A DNA stretch of 64,000 nt from Chitinophaga costaii (GTDB lineage: Bacteria > Bacteroidota > Bacteroidia > Chitinophagales > Chitinophagaceae). The DNA is taken from NCBI RefSeq assembly GCF_900094705.1, contig NZ_FMAR01000005.1, positions 124,001 to 188,000 on the forward strand. Reading direction: 5' to 3'. Under the pieces are notes generated by a model that did not search any database, was not told the origin of the DNA, and saw nothing but the letters and a program-made list of their open reading frames with translations. Position 1 is the first letter of the stretch, and the number at the start of each line of letters is the position of its first letter. A program made the position numbers and the translations under genes. Below are positions 27,371 to 36,396 of this stretch, piece after piece.

Positions 27371-29752
27371 ATGAAACACTGGATGCTGCTACTGTTCACA
27401 GGCCTATCCCTGCAAGCCAGCGCGCAAACCATCGTGAGCGGTACCATTACCGACAACCTTCATCATCGCCCGCTGGAAGGCGTAAGCGTAAGCCTTCAAT
27501 CCCGCCAGGTGAGCGGCGTATACACCGATGCCGCCGGCCACTACCGTATTTCCGTACCAAAAGGCAATTACACCCTGAGTGCCACCTATCTTGGCTTCAC
27601 GCCGTATAAACAGCCCATTTCCGTACAGGTCAATACCAGCGTAGACATTACACTCGAAGAAAAAGGACTTTTCGTAACGCCGGTAGAAATTACCAGCCTG
27701 CGGGCAGGTAAAAATGCACCCTTTACTACTACAGAGATCAGCGCAGACGATATTAAAAAACAAAACCTTGGTCAAGACCTGCCCTTCCTGCTGGGCCAGG
27801 AAACCAGCGTGGTAATTAATTCCGACGCAGGTAACGGTGTCGGCTATACGGGAATACGCATCCGTGGATCGGATATTTCCCGCATTAACCTTACACTGAA
27901 TGGCATCCCGGTAAACGATGCCGAAGCACAAGGCGCTTACTTCGTGGATATTCCAGACCTGGCCTCCTCGACTAACAGTATACAAATCCAACGCGGGGTA
28001 GGCACTTCCACCAATGGGGCCGGTGCATTTGGCGCCACGCTCAATATCAGTACCAACGAACTGCGCGACAAAGCCTATGCAGAAACCGACAACAGCTATG
28101 GTACATTTAATACCTGGAAACATACGGTGAAAGCAGGTTCCGGCCTTATCAACGGACACTTTACTATCGATACCCGCCTGTCTATGATCAGCTCCGATGG
28201 GTATATTGATCGTGCTACTTCCAACCTGAAATCGTTTTACACCTCGGCGGCCTACATCTCTAAGAAAACCGCTATTCGTTTCAATATACTTTCTGGCAAA
28301 GAAAAAACATACCAGGCCTGGTACGGCGTTCCCGAAGATTCAATGGCCACCCATCGCACGCTGAACCTGGAAGGCACCGAAAAACCGGGAACTCCATATA
28401 ATAATCAAACAGACAATTACCAACAGGATTACTACCAGCTATTCCTGAACCAAGCCATTAATGACCGCTGGAACTTTAGTGTGGCGGCCTTCCTGACACG
28501 GGGGCGTGGCTATTATGAGGAATACAAAGCCGGGCAGGCCTACGCAGATTATGGTATTGCATCACCTGTATATGGCACTACCACGGTAGATAGCTCCGAC
28601 CTGGTACGCCAACTGTGGCTGGATAACTATTTTTATGGAGGCATTTTCTCCCTGAACAATACCGGCCAATGGCTGAACTGGAGCCTGGGCGGTGGGTTCA
28701 GTAAATACGATGGAAAACATTATGGCCTTGTAAACTGGGCACAAAACGGCGGTGTAAACAACGACCATACCTATTACGAAAACTATGCGCACAAAACAGA
28801 TTTCAATATCTATTGGAAGGGCGATGCCCGCCTTGCCGGTCGCCTCCGCGGCTTCCTGGATCTACAATACCGGTATGTGAAATACGACATCCTAGGTTTC
28901 GACGACCGGCCCGACTTGCAGCAGCATAATAATTACAATTTCTTTAATCCTAAAGTGGGCCTTACGTACAACATTAATACCCAAAGCCACGTATTTGCTT
29001 CCTTTTCCATCAGCCATCACGAGCCTAACCGCGACGATTACGAGAATAATAAACAAAGCATTGCCAAACCGGAAAAGCTGGGCGATGTGGAAGCCGGTTA
29101 TGTTTTGCGCACACAAAAAGCCAGCTTCCAGGGTAATTTGTTTTACATGCATTACAAAGATCAGCTTGTGCAAACTGGCCGCCTTAATGACGTAGGCGCT
29201 TACACCCGCATCAATATCCCGAAGAGTTATCGTGCCGGGGTAGAAGTACAGGGCAGCGTGGAACTAGGACCCATTTTCTCCCTGGAGGCCAATGCAGCAT
29301 TTTCCCGCAATAAGATCCAAGACTTCACCGCCTTCATCGACAATTACGATGATGGCAGCCAAACGGAAAAGGCCTATCATCATACCGACATAGCCTTCTC
29401 TCCCTGGCTGGTAGCAGGTTATACGCTTACGGCAAAACCTTTGCAACACCTTGAAATAAACTGGCTGGGTAAATATGTGAGCCGTCAATACATGGACAAT
29501 ACTTCCGCACAGGATGCCAATACTAAACTGAGCGACTATTTTGTAAGCAGCCTGCGGTTTAATTATACCGTACCACAGCGGATATTTAAGGAACTGGGTT
29601 TACAACTCATGCTGAACAATATTTTTAACCGCCTGTATGAGCCATCCGGTTCTACTTATGCTTACATACAGGACGGTAAAATTGCAGCAGATAATTACTA
29701 CGCTCCCATGGCGGGTTTCAACATCATGGGTGGTGTACACCTGGCATTTTAG
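27371..29752 (+). CDS. TonB-dependent receptor under TPP riboswitch control, probable thiamine importer
   Basis: A 793-residue outer-membrane protein. It has a signal peptide (1-18, MKHWMLLLFTGLSLQASA), a carboxypeptidase-regulatory-like domain (about 20-95, GTITDNLHHRPLEGVSVSL) and a plug domain with GYTGIRIRGSDISRINLTLNGIPVNDAEAQ. A beta-barrel of about 580 residues follows, ending with a C-terminal Phe (GGVHLAF). Receptors of this kind behind TPP riboswitches are known in Bacteroidota and proposed to import thiamine or TPP. No thi biosynthesis genes are adjacent, so the link rests on the riboswitch. A terminator follows at 29784. Confidence 0.9.
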   Translation: MKHWMLLLFTGLSLQASAQTIVSGTITDNLHHRPLEGVSVSLQSRQVSGVYTDAAGHYRISVPKGNYTLSATYLGFTPYKQPISVQVNTSVDITLEEKGLFVTPVEITSLRAGKNAPFTTTEISADDIKKQNLGQDLPFLLGQETSVVINSDAGNGVGYTGIRIRGSDISRINLTLNGIPVNDAEAQGAYFVDIPDLASSTNSIQIQRGVGTSTNGAGAFGATLNISTNELRDKAYAETDNSYGTFNTWKHTVKAGSGLINGHFTIDTRLSMISSDGYIDRATSNLKSFYTSAAYISKKTAIRFNILSGKEKTYQAWYGVPEDSMATHRTLNLEGTEKPGTPYNNQTDNYQQDYYQLFLNQAINDRWNFSVAAFLTRGRGYYEEYKAGQAYADYGIASPVYGTTTVDSSDLVRQLWLDNYFYGGIFSLNNTGQWLNWSLGGGFSKYDGKHYGLVNWAQNGGVNNDHTYYENYAHKTDFNIYWKGDARLAGRLRGFLDLQYRYVKYDILGFDDRPDLQQHNNYNFFNPKVGLTYNINTQSHVFASFSISHHEPNRDDYENNKQSIAKPEKLGDVEAGYVLRTQKASFQGNLFYMHYKDQLVQTGRLNDVGAYTRINIPKSYRAGVEVQGSVELGPIFSLEANAAFSRNKIQDFTAFIDNYDDGSQTEKAYHHTDIAFSPWLVAGYTLTAKPLQHLEINWLGKYVSRQYMDNTSAQDANTKLSDYFVSSLRFNYTVPQRIFKELGLQLMLNNIFNRLYEPSGSTYAYIQDGKIAADNYYAPMAGFNIMGGVHLAF

Positions 29753-29783
29753 TCATTTACCGATATCACATCCTATCAACCAT

Positions 29784-29818
29784 AAGGCCTCGCAATATGC
29801 GGGGTCTTTTTTTTGGAT
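29784..29818 (+). terminator. Intrinsic terminator of the receptor gene
   Basis: Hairpin AAGGCCTCGCA/TGCGGGGTCTT with two G-T wobbles and an ATA loop, then eight T residues, 31 bases past the stop. Confidence 0.8.
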
Positions 29819-29927
29819 GTAAACCTTTTGTTAATGCTAATATTTTTAGCATTATGTTGAAAATAGAATGTATTTTTGGAGGGTTGATATATGTCGGGGA
29901 AAAACATGACGCTACTTATGTCGCAAT

Positions 29928-29957
29928 AAAAAAAGCCTGCTACTAAACGCAGCAGGC
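29928..29957 (-). terminator. Intrinsic terminator of the arginine operon
   Basis: Perfect 7-bp stem (29935-29941 with 29951-29957), read leftward, ends in a U run (complement of 29928-29934), 25 bases past the argH stop. Confidence 0.8.
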
Positions 29958-29982
29958 CATTTATCATTAAAAAATTTCAAGG

Positions 29983-31317
29983 CTACTCTTTCAGCAATGC
30001 ATCAAAAGCAGCATGCACATCGCGGAATACAAACGCCCCAACGATGTTGTTCATATGTTGTTTTATTTCCGCTGTATTCAGGTTGCCAATGCTACCCTCG
30101 TGAGTATGTTGCACCTGCTTATCAGGTTGAAAGGTTCCTTTTTCTATATCCAAGCCCACCTGCTTGTATGCTTCACGGAAAGGCACACCTTGCAGGGCCA
30201 GCTTGTTCACTACTTCCACGCTGAACAGGTATTTATATTTGTCGTCCTCCAGGATATTATTCTTTACGCGGATATTTTCCAGCATGAGGCGAACCACCTG
30301 GAAACAATTTTTTAAAGTCTGGAAAGCGGGGAACAAATTTTCCTTCAGCAATTGAAGGTCGCGGTGATAGCCACTGGGCAGGTTGGTGATCATCATGGCA
30401 ATTTCATTGGGTAATGCCTGCAGCTTATTGCCATGCGAACGCACCAGCTCCCACACATCCGGATTTTTTTTGTGGGGCATAATGCTGGAGCCGGTGGTCA
30501 GCTCGTCTGGGAAGCTGATGAAAGCAAAATTTTGGTTCATGAACAAGGTAGCGTCCATAGACATCTTCGCTAGGGTGGCACCCAAGTTGCCCAGGGCAAA
30601 AGCTACGATCTTTTCCGTTTTACCACGGCCCATCTGCGCGTACACCACGTTGTAATTCAGGGTTTCAAAGCCGAGCAATTGAGTAGTCATGGTGCGGTTC
30701 AGCGGAAAAGAGGAACCATAACCTGCTGCCGATCCTAGCGGGTTTTTATTCACCACGTTGTAAGCACTGTGCAGTACGGTGAGATCATCTATCAGGGCTT
30801 CCGCATAAGCGCCAAACCAAAGCCCGAAAGAGGAAGGCATGGCCACCTGCAGGTGGGTGTAGCCAGGTAACAATACATTTTTATGCTGCTCACTCAGCGA
30901 TTGCAGCAGGTCAAAAGTTTGCTGCACCTCGGCTACTATCTCCTCGATCTCATGCCGTAGGTAAAGCTTTACATCCACCAGCACCTGGTCGTTGCGGGAG
31001 CGGCCACTATGAATTTTCTTACCTACATCACCCAGGCGTTGGGTGAGCAGCAATTCTACCTGGGAGTGAATATCTTCCACATCATCGGCCAGTTTAAATT
31101 GACCGGCAGCTATTTCTTTATAAATGTTGCGCAGTTCCTGTTTAAGTACCACCAGCTCATCGGCAGTGAGCAAGCCAATACTTTGCAACATGGTAATATG
31201 TGCAATAGATCCCAGTACATCAAATGGTGCGAGGTAGGTATCCATCTCCCGGTCTTTGCCTACGGTGAATTGCTCTACCGCCGCCAGGGATGTTTTATCT
31301 TTTTGCCAAAGTTTCAT
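29983..31317 (-). CDS. argH: Argininosuccinate lyase
   Basis: Last step of arginine synthesis: splits argininosuccinate to arginine and fumarate. Diagnostic segments are DVEDIHSQVE, GRSRNDQVLVDVKLYLR, and the fumarase/aspartase signature GSSIMPHKKNPD. From the ATG at 31317 (MKLWQKDK) the product has 444 residues. It is the last gene of the arginine operon, separated from the GNAT gene by about 245 bases that hold two hairpins (stems 31409/31443 and 31478/31506). Its expression could therefore differ from the upstream genes. A terminator follows. Confidence 0.94.
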   Translation of the reverse strand: MKLWQKDKTSLAAVEQFTVGKDREMDTYLAPFDVLGSIAHITMLQSIGLLTADELVVLKQELRNIYKEIAAGQFKLADDVEDIHSQVELLLTQRLGDVGKKIHSGRSRNDQVLVDVKLYLRHEIEEIVAEVQQTFDLLQSLSEQHKNVLLPGYTHLQVAMPSSFGLWFGAYAEALIDDLTVLHSAYNVVNKNPLGSAAGYGSSFPLNRTMTTQLLGFETLNYNVVYAQMGRGKTEKIVAFALGNLGATLAKMSMDATLFMNQNFAFISFPDELTTGSSIMPHKKNPDVWELVRSHGNKLQALPNEIAMMITNLPSGYHRDLQLLKENLFPAFQTLKNCFQVVRLMLENIRVKNNILEDDKYKYLFSVEVVNKLALQGVPFREAYKQVGLDIEKGTFQPDKQVQHTHEGSIGNLNTAEIKQHMNNIVGAFVFRDVHAAFDALLKE

Positions 31318-31562
31318 ATCGTTGAAAATTGATCTTTTAAGGTGAATCATTGGGCCTATAGCGATAGCCGGTTACGGCACACCAAAAACCCTTTGTATTG
31401 TTGATCATCTGCATCCTCCGCTTTCCGATGGCAGTAGATGCAGGTATACAAACCACTGGTAAACCCCGTTGTGCCATGATCGTAAGTTTTCCGTTCGCTT
31501 ACGATCTGTGCATAACATGGTCAAAATCATTTTTCACAAATATTCATTTTATGACCCTGCCA

Positions 31563-32153
31563 TCATCCAGTTACAAAATCATACTGCGCAAATATGCGGC
31601 GCTTCACGTCCGGCCATTCCGCAGCCAGGATGCTGAAGTACATGGTATTGCGTACAAACCCACTACTGGTGATGGCGTGCTGCCGCAAGGTGCCTTCATA
31701 TTGTGCCCCGATGCTGCGCATGGCATTCTGTGAAAGCTGATTGCGCTCATCTGTTTTCAGCTCTACGCGGTTCAGGCCTGCTGTTTCAAATGCATATTGC
31801 AGCATGGCATATTTCATGGCCTTATTCAGCCCCGTGCCTTGCAGCGAAGGGTGTATCCAGGTAGACCCAATTTCCACCCTTTTGTTGGGCAGGTCTATCG
31901 CCATAAAGCGGGTACTGCCGGCTACGCAGCGTTTCTGTTTGTCGAATACCAGGAAAGGAATGGCCGCTTGGCGCTGTCTGTCCTGTACTGCTTTTTCCAG
32001 GTAGCCTTGCAAAGCTGCGCCGTCATCAATAGCATTGAGCGCCACTTTCCATAATTCCGGCAGCAGGGCAATGGGCTTCAATGCCTCGAAATCCGCCAAT
32101 TGCAAGGGTTGCAGTCGCACGCGTTTATTTTCAAGTGTAATATTAAAGTCCAT
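31563..32153 (-). CDS. GNAT acetyltransferase (RimJ/RimL type)
   Basis: A 196-residue N-acetyltransferase of the protein- or small-molecule-modifying RimJ/RimL branch. It opens with MDFNITLENKRVRLQPLQLADFEAL, the usual beta1-alpha1 unit. The acetyl-CoA loop region is WIHPSLQGTGLNKAMKYAMLQYAFE, and NRVELKTDERNQLSQNAMRSIG is typical of the family. It is embedded in the arginine operon between argE and argH. A role in the acyl cycle is conceivable, but the family is more often tied to ribosomal proteins or antibiotics; the true acylglutamate synthase candidate is the first gene of the operon. Confidence 0.82.
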   Translation of the reverse strand: MDFNITLENKRVRLQPLQLADFEALKPIALLPELWKVALNAIDDGAALQGYLEKAVQDRQRQAAIPFLVFDKQKRCVAGSTRFMAIDLPNKRVEIGSTWIHPSLQGTGLNKAMKYAMLQYAFETAGLNRVELKTDERNQLSQNAMRSIGAQYEGTLRQHAITSSGFVRNTMYFSILAAEWPDVKRRIFAQYDFVTG

Positions 32154-32208
32154 TATAATGATCCATTTACAAAAAAACAATCAGTATATACCCCACTGTC
32201 TTCCCTAT

Positions 32209-33273
32209 TTACAAGATAGCGGTTACCAACCGGATGTAAGTATCAATACCTTCCCTGATCTCCTGCACATAGATAAATTCATCCGCAGTATGGGAGCGGG
32301 CCGAATCCCCCGGCCCGATCTTGATAGACGGGTAAGGTATCAGCGCCTGGTCGGAAGTAGTGGGCGAGCCGTAACACTGCTTACCCATGGCCACCCCTGC
32401 CTGCACCAGCGGATGGTTCAGCGGGATGCCGGAGGGGCGCATACGGATAGAACGGGCTTTCACTTCACATTGCACATGGGCCTTTACCGTGTCCAGCACT
32501 TGCTCCAGCGTGTACATTTCCGTTACGCGCACATCTACCACAAAACTACAATCTGCCGGCACCACGTTATGCGCCTTGTTAGAGGTATTGATCACCGTTA
32601 CACTCATCTTCACAGGCCCCAGTACCGGCGACACCTTTTCGAAGCGGTAATCTTTAAACCAGGTGATGTCTGTCAAGGCTTTGTACAGGGCATTCTCTCC
32701 TTCTTCGCGCGCCGCATGGCCCGCGCGCCCATAGCTGGTACAATCCAGCACCATCAGACCTTTTTCCGCCACGGCCAGTTGCGTAAGTGTGGGTTCTCCC
32801 ACCATGGCCAGTTCCAACGGCGGAAGCTGGTCCAGGATACTTTCAATACCGTTTATCCCACTGATTTCTTCTTCAGCAGTAGCCGCGATGATGATATTAT
32901 ACTTTAAATGTTGCTGGTCGTAAAAATGACGGAAAGCCGCCAGCAGGCTTACCAAACATCCACCAGCATCGTTACTGCCCAATCCAAAAAGCCGGTCGCC
33001 TTCCAGGGCGCCATCAAAAGGATCGCGGGTATATTGTGGATTAGGTTTTACCGTATCGTGGTGAGAATTGAATAAAATAGTAGGCTTGCTTGCATCGAAG
33101 TATTTGTTCTTCGCCCATACGTTATTTAAATGCTGCTGAAACGGGATGCCGCAATCCTGTAGGAAAGCCCCCAATACGCCCGCCGTACCCTGCTCTTCTC
33201 GGCTAATGGAGGGCGTGCGAACCAGTTGCTGCAACAGCTTTACGGCATCAGTATATAATTGTTCATTCCACAT
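32209..33273 (-). CDS. argE: M20 deacylase, N-acyl-ornithine/citrulline deacylase (ArgE/DapE-like)
   Basis: Zinc amidohydrolase expected to remove the acyl group from the N-acylated citrulline or ornithine intermediate. Metal ligands and catalytic acids are visible in LFNSHHDTVKPN, LGSNDAGGCLVSLLA, ATAEEEISGING (Glu-Glu) and MVGEPT, in the M20 order, with the closing His in SARSHTADEFIY. It is 354 residues, a bit shorter than E. coli ArgE. Located three bases after argB, in the middle of the arginine operon. I assign it by fold and place; acetyl versus succinyl preference is open. Confidence 0.85.
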   Translation of the reverse strand: MWNEQLYTDAVKLLQQLVRTPSISREEQGTAGVLGAFLQDCGIPFQQHLNNVWAKNKYFDASKPTILFNSHHDTVKPNPQYTRDPFDGALEGDRLFGLGSNDAGGCLVSLLAAFRHFYDQQHLKYNIIIAATAEEEISGINGIESILDQLPPLELAMVGEPTLTQLAVAEKGLMVLDCTSYGRAGHAAREEGENALYKALTDITWFKDYRFEKVSPVLGPVKMSVTVINTSNKAHNVVPADCSFVVDVRVTEMYTLEQVLDTVKAHVQCEVKARSIRMRPSGIPLNHPLVQAGVAMGKQCYGSPTTSDQALIPYPSIKIGPGDSARSHTADEFIYVQEIREGIDTYIRLVTAIL

Positions 33274-33276
33274 AAA

Positions 33277-34065
33277 TCAGCAGATTAAGGTACCGGCCAC
33301 TTCACGGGTGGTATTGCGCAGCACATCATCGGCGTGGCCAATTAGTACTTCGGTAACACCGCTTTCAATGGCCGAGAAGGCATTTTCTAATTTAGGCAAA
33401 ATGCCGTCTGTAAGAATTTTATTTTCCAGCAGGTCCTGGTAGATGGTGCGGTTAATGAGATGAATAACCGCCTCATCATCGCTGGCATCGCGCAATACAC
33501 CTTTCTTTTCAAAACAGTAGATCAGGCGCACTTTGTAAAAGGCAGACAAGGCAATGGCCAGGGAAGCGGCAATGGTGTCTGCATTGGTATTGAGCATCTG
33601 CCCTTTGCCATCATGGGTCAGGGGGGCAAACACGGGGGTAAGGCCGGCATCCAGCATAGCTTGCAGCGGTTGTACATGAAGGTCCTTCGTGGTAATATCG
33701 CCCACAAAACCATAGTCGATCTCCTTCACCGGTCGCTTCCTGGCCGGGATGATATTTGCATCCGCACCAGTCATGCCAATAGCATTACAGCCCAAGGCTT
33801 GCAGTTGCGCTACCAGTTGCTTATTTACCAGGCCACCATACACCATGGTCACCAGGTCTATTGTAGCAGCATCTGTAATACGGCGCCCATTGATGTAATT
33901 AGATACAATGCCCAACTGGTCACCGATACGGGTGGCAATTTTGCCACCGCCGTGTATCAGGATTTTTTTACCGGGAATGGTAGCAATGTTTTGCAGGAAC
34001 TGCTGCAACAAAGGAGCATTGTCCAGTACATTGCCACCTACTTTTATGACGAAAAGATCTATCAT
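33277..34065 (-). CDS. argB: N-acylglutamate kinase
   Basis: Phosphorylates N-acetyl- or N-succinyl-glutamate. Amino-acid-kinase motifs: FVIKVGGNVLDN at the start, KKILIHGGGKIATRIGDQLG near residue 36, and GMTGADANIIPARKR. The ATG at 34065 shares its A with the TAA stop of argF' (TAATG), so translation is coupled. From there it has 262 residues; an upstream in-frame start would overlap argF' and lacks family character. In this phylum the substrate may be succinylated, depending on the transcarbamylase. Confidence 0.92.
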   Translation of the reverse strand: MIDLFVIKVGGNVLDNAPLLQQFLQNIATIPGKKILIHGGGKIATRIGDQLGIVSNYINGRRITDAATIDLVTMVYGGLVNKQLVAQLQALGCNAIGMTGADANIIPARKRPVKEIDYGFVGDITTKDLHVQPLQAMLDAGLTPVFAPLTHDGKGQMLNTNADTIAASLAIALSAFYKVRLIYCFEKKGVLRDASDDEAVIHLINRTIYQDLLENKILTDGILPKLENAFSAIESGVTEVLIGHADDVLRNTTREVAGTLIC

Positions 34066-35021
34066 TATTTTCCGTGTTTCAGTATTTCGCTCAATACGGC
34101 CTGTGCCGCCCATACGCGGTTTCCCGCCTCGGGAATCACGATGGCATTCGGGCCATCCAGCACTTCGTCGGCAATCACCACATTGCGGCGCACCGGCAGG
34201 CAGTGCATTACCCGGGCATCGTTAGTATGGCGCAGTTTTTCATTGGTAAACTGCCAGTGAGGATCGGTATTGAGTATTTTGCCATAATCTACATAGCTAG
34301 ACCAGTTCTTTACATACACGAAGTCTGCGCCTTCCAGGGCCTTATCCTGGTTATACTCGATATGGGCCTGCCCGCTGAACTTCGGGTCCAGCTCATACCC
34401 TTCCGGGTGGGTGATGGTAAAGTCTACTTCACCCCAGGCGTTCATCCACTCTGCAAAAGAGTTGGGAACGGCTTGTGGCAGGGCTTTTACGTGCGGTGCC
34501 CATGTCATCACCACTTTGGGTTTGCGCGGCTGGTTCCAGCGTTCTTTAATGGTGATTAGGTCGGTAAGGCTCTGCAAAGGATGCAGGGTGGCACTTTCCA
34601 GGCTCACCACGGGCTTACCGGCGTATTTAATGAACTGGTGAATGTATTTTTCTGTATAATCTTCATCCTTATTTTTCAGGCCAGGAAAAGTACGGATGGA
34701 AAGGATATCGAAGTACTGGCCCATCACGGCGGCTGCTTCTTTTACATGCTCAGTGGTATTGCCGCTCATTATCACACCATCCTTCATTTCCAGCGCCCAT
34801 CCTTCTTTGTCGATGTTAAATACAATGGCTTCCATGCCCAGGTTGCTGGCCGCCACCTGCGTGCTGAGGCGGGTACGCAGGCTGGGGTTCAGGAAGATCA
34901 TGCCCAGCTTTTTATTTTCACCTATGCCTTTATCCTTGTAAGGATTTTTTTTGTAATCCAGTGCAATCTCCGCGAGCCGCGGAACAGATGGTACATCCGT
35001 TACGGAAATGAATTGTTTCAT
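34065..35021 (-). CDS. argF': N-acylornithine transcarbamylase (ArgF')
   Basis: Transfers carbamoyl from carbamoyl phosphate to an N-acylated ornithine, the variant used in Bacteroidota and Xanthomonas instead of ordinary OTC. The carbamoyl-phosphate loop is NPSLRTRLST (about 45-54), with MHCLPVRRN near residue 273. The residue separating acetylornithine (Glu92) from succinylornithine (Pro90) enzymes aligns with Thr90 in SGNTTEHVKEA, matching neither. Since swapping the Glu for small residues turned the acetyl enzyme into a succinyl one in published work, succinylornithine is the more likely substrate. 318 residues, upstream of argB in the operon. Confidence 0.92.
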   Translation of the reverse strand: MKQFISVTDVPSVPRLAEIALDYKKNPYKDKGIGENKKLGMIFLNPSLRTRLSTQVAASNLGMEAIVFNIDKEGWALEMKDGVIMSGNTTEHVKEAAAVMGQYFDILSIRTFPGLKNKDEDYTEKYIHQFIKYAGKPVVSLESATLHPLQSLTDLITIKERWNQPRKPKVVMTWAPHVKALPQAVPNSFAEWMNAWGEVDFTITHPEGYELDPKFSGQAHIEYNQDKALEGADFVYVKNWSSYVDYGKILNTDPHWQFTNEKLRHTNDARVMHCLPVRRNVVIADEVLDGPNAIVIPEAGNRVWAAQAVLSEILKHGK

Positions 35022-35168
35022 TCTTGGTAAATGTTAGACGTGAATGGGTAAGGCATACAAACAACGGGGAAACAGCGTAAAAGGCAGGATGTTGCCCGGC
35101 GGCCCGGTAAGCCCTGCAATGGGCTGCCTGGCCATCCTGCAACAAACTGCTGATTCCTTATAAACGAC

Positions 35169-36305
35169 TTAGCTATTTTTTAATATTGCGTGAAGCGCCT
35201 GGAGGAAGATGTCGGCATCTTCTTTCCGCAGGGCGAGGCTGGGCAGCAAACGGATCACGTTTGGCTTGGCTTCACCGGTAAAAATCTTGTGGGTGAATAA
35301 CAGTTCTTTCCGCACATGCGCCAGCGACTCCGGCAGTTCAATACCGATCATTAAACCACGGCCTCTCACTTCTTTTACGTTGGGGAAGGTTACTACCTGG
35401 TCTATGATATATTGCCCTACTTGCAACGCGTTCTGGATAAGCTGCTCCTGCGCTATCACCTCCAGTACCGCCAGCGCAGCGGCACAGGCCAGGTGGTTGC
35501 CGCCAAAGGTAGTACCCAACATGCCGTAAGAAGACTGGATATGGGGCGCAATGATGATGCCCCCTACCGGAAAACCATTGCCCATCCCCTTGGCCATGGT
35601 GTAGATGTCTGCATTTACACCGGCATAATCATGGGAAAAGAACTTACCACTGCGGCCATAACCACACTGCACGGCATCCGCGATGTACACGGATTTATAC
35701 GTATTGCAAAGACTGCGTATTTTTTGGAGAAAGGATTCGCTGGCTACATTAATACCTCCAACGCCCTGTATGCCTTCGATGATCACAGCGGCAATGTCCT
35801 GGCCTTGTTCGGCAAACGTTTTTTCCAGCGCGGCCTGGTCTTCCCAGGGCAGGAAGATCACATGATCCGTCTGGTTAATTGGCGCTACAATCTTGGGGTT
35901 GTCGGTCACGGCTACTGCCAGGGAGGTACGGCCATGAAAGGATTTGCGGAAGGCGATGACCTTTTTGCGACCGGTGTGGAAAGAAGCGAGTTTCAACGCA
36001 TTTTCATTGGCTTCTGCACCAGAGTTGCACAGGAATAGCTGGTAGTCTTCCTTGCCGGATACCTTACCCAGCTTGGCCGCCAGTTCTACCTGCAAAGGAA
36101 TGCGTACGGAATTGGAATAAAATCCCACTTTGTGCAATTGCTCCTCCAGGCGTTTTACATAATTCGGTTGCGTGTGGCCAATGGAGATCACGGCATGACC
36201 GCCGTACATGTCCAGGTACTTTTGACCTTTGTCGTCCCAGACATAAGATCCCTGGCCTTTGTCAATGATAATGTCATTGACCGGGTAAACGTCGAAAAGC
36301 TTCAT
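35169..36305 (-). CDS. argD: N-acylornithine aminotransferase (class III)
   Basis: PLP enzyme converting N-acylglutamate semialdehyde to N-acylornithine with glutamate as amino donor. The PLP Lys lies in IYTMAKGMGNGFPVGG; the glycine-rich segment LFLCNSGAEANENALKLAS and SFHGRTSLAVAVT are typical of class III. From the ATG at 36305 (MKLFDVYP) it has 378 residues, normal. The 147-base gap to argF' holds a hairpin (35084-35091 with 35133-35140) without a U run, perhaps an mRNA processing or stability element. Confidence 0.92.
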   Translation of the reverse strand: MKLFDVYPVNDIIIDKGQGSYVWDDKGQKYLDMYGGHAVISIGHTQPNYVKRLEEQLHKVGFYSNSVRIPLQVELAAKLGKVSGKEDYQLFLCNSGAEANENALKLASFHTGRKKVIAFRKSFHGRTSLAVAVTDNPKIVAPINQTDHVIFLPWEDQAALEKTFAEQGQDIAAVIIEGIQGVGGINVASESFLQKIRSLCNTYKSVYIADAVQCGYGRSGKFFSHDYAGVNADIYTMAKGMGNGFPVGGIIIAPHIQSSYGMLGTTFGGNHLACAAALAVLEVIAQEQLIQNALQVGQYIIDQVVTFPNVKEVRGRGLMIGIELPESLAHVRKELLFTHKIFTGEAKPNVIRLLPSLALRKEDADIFLQALHAILKNS

Positions 36306-36396
36306 AACTTTAAATTGCGTCGGAGGGCTTCCTGACGACATTTTTAAGTGAAAAAAAGAACTTTTTACGCAGCCCCCATTCCTGGTGACCCCTTGC

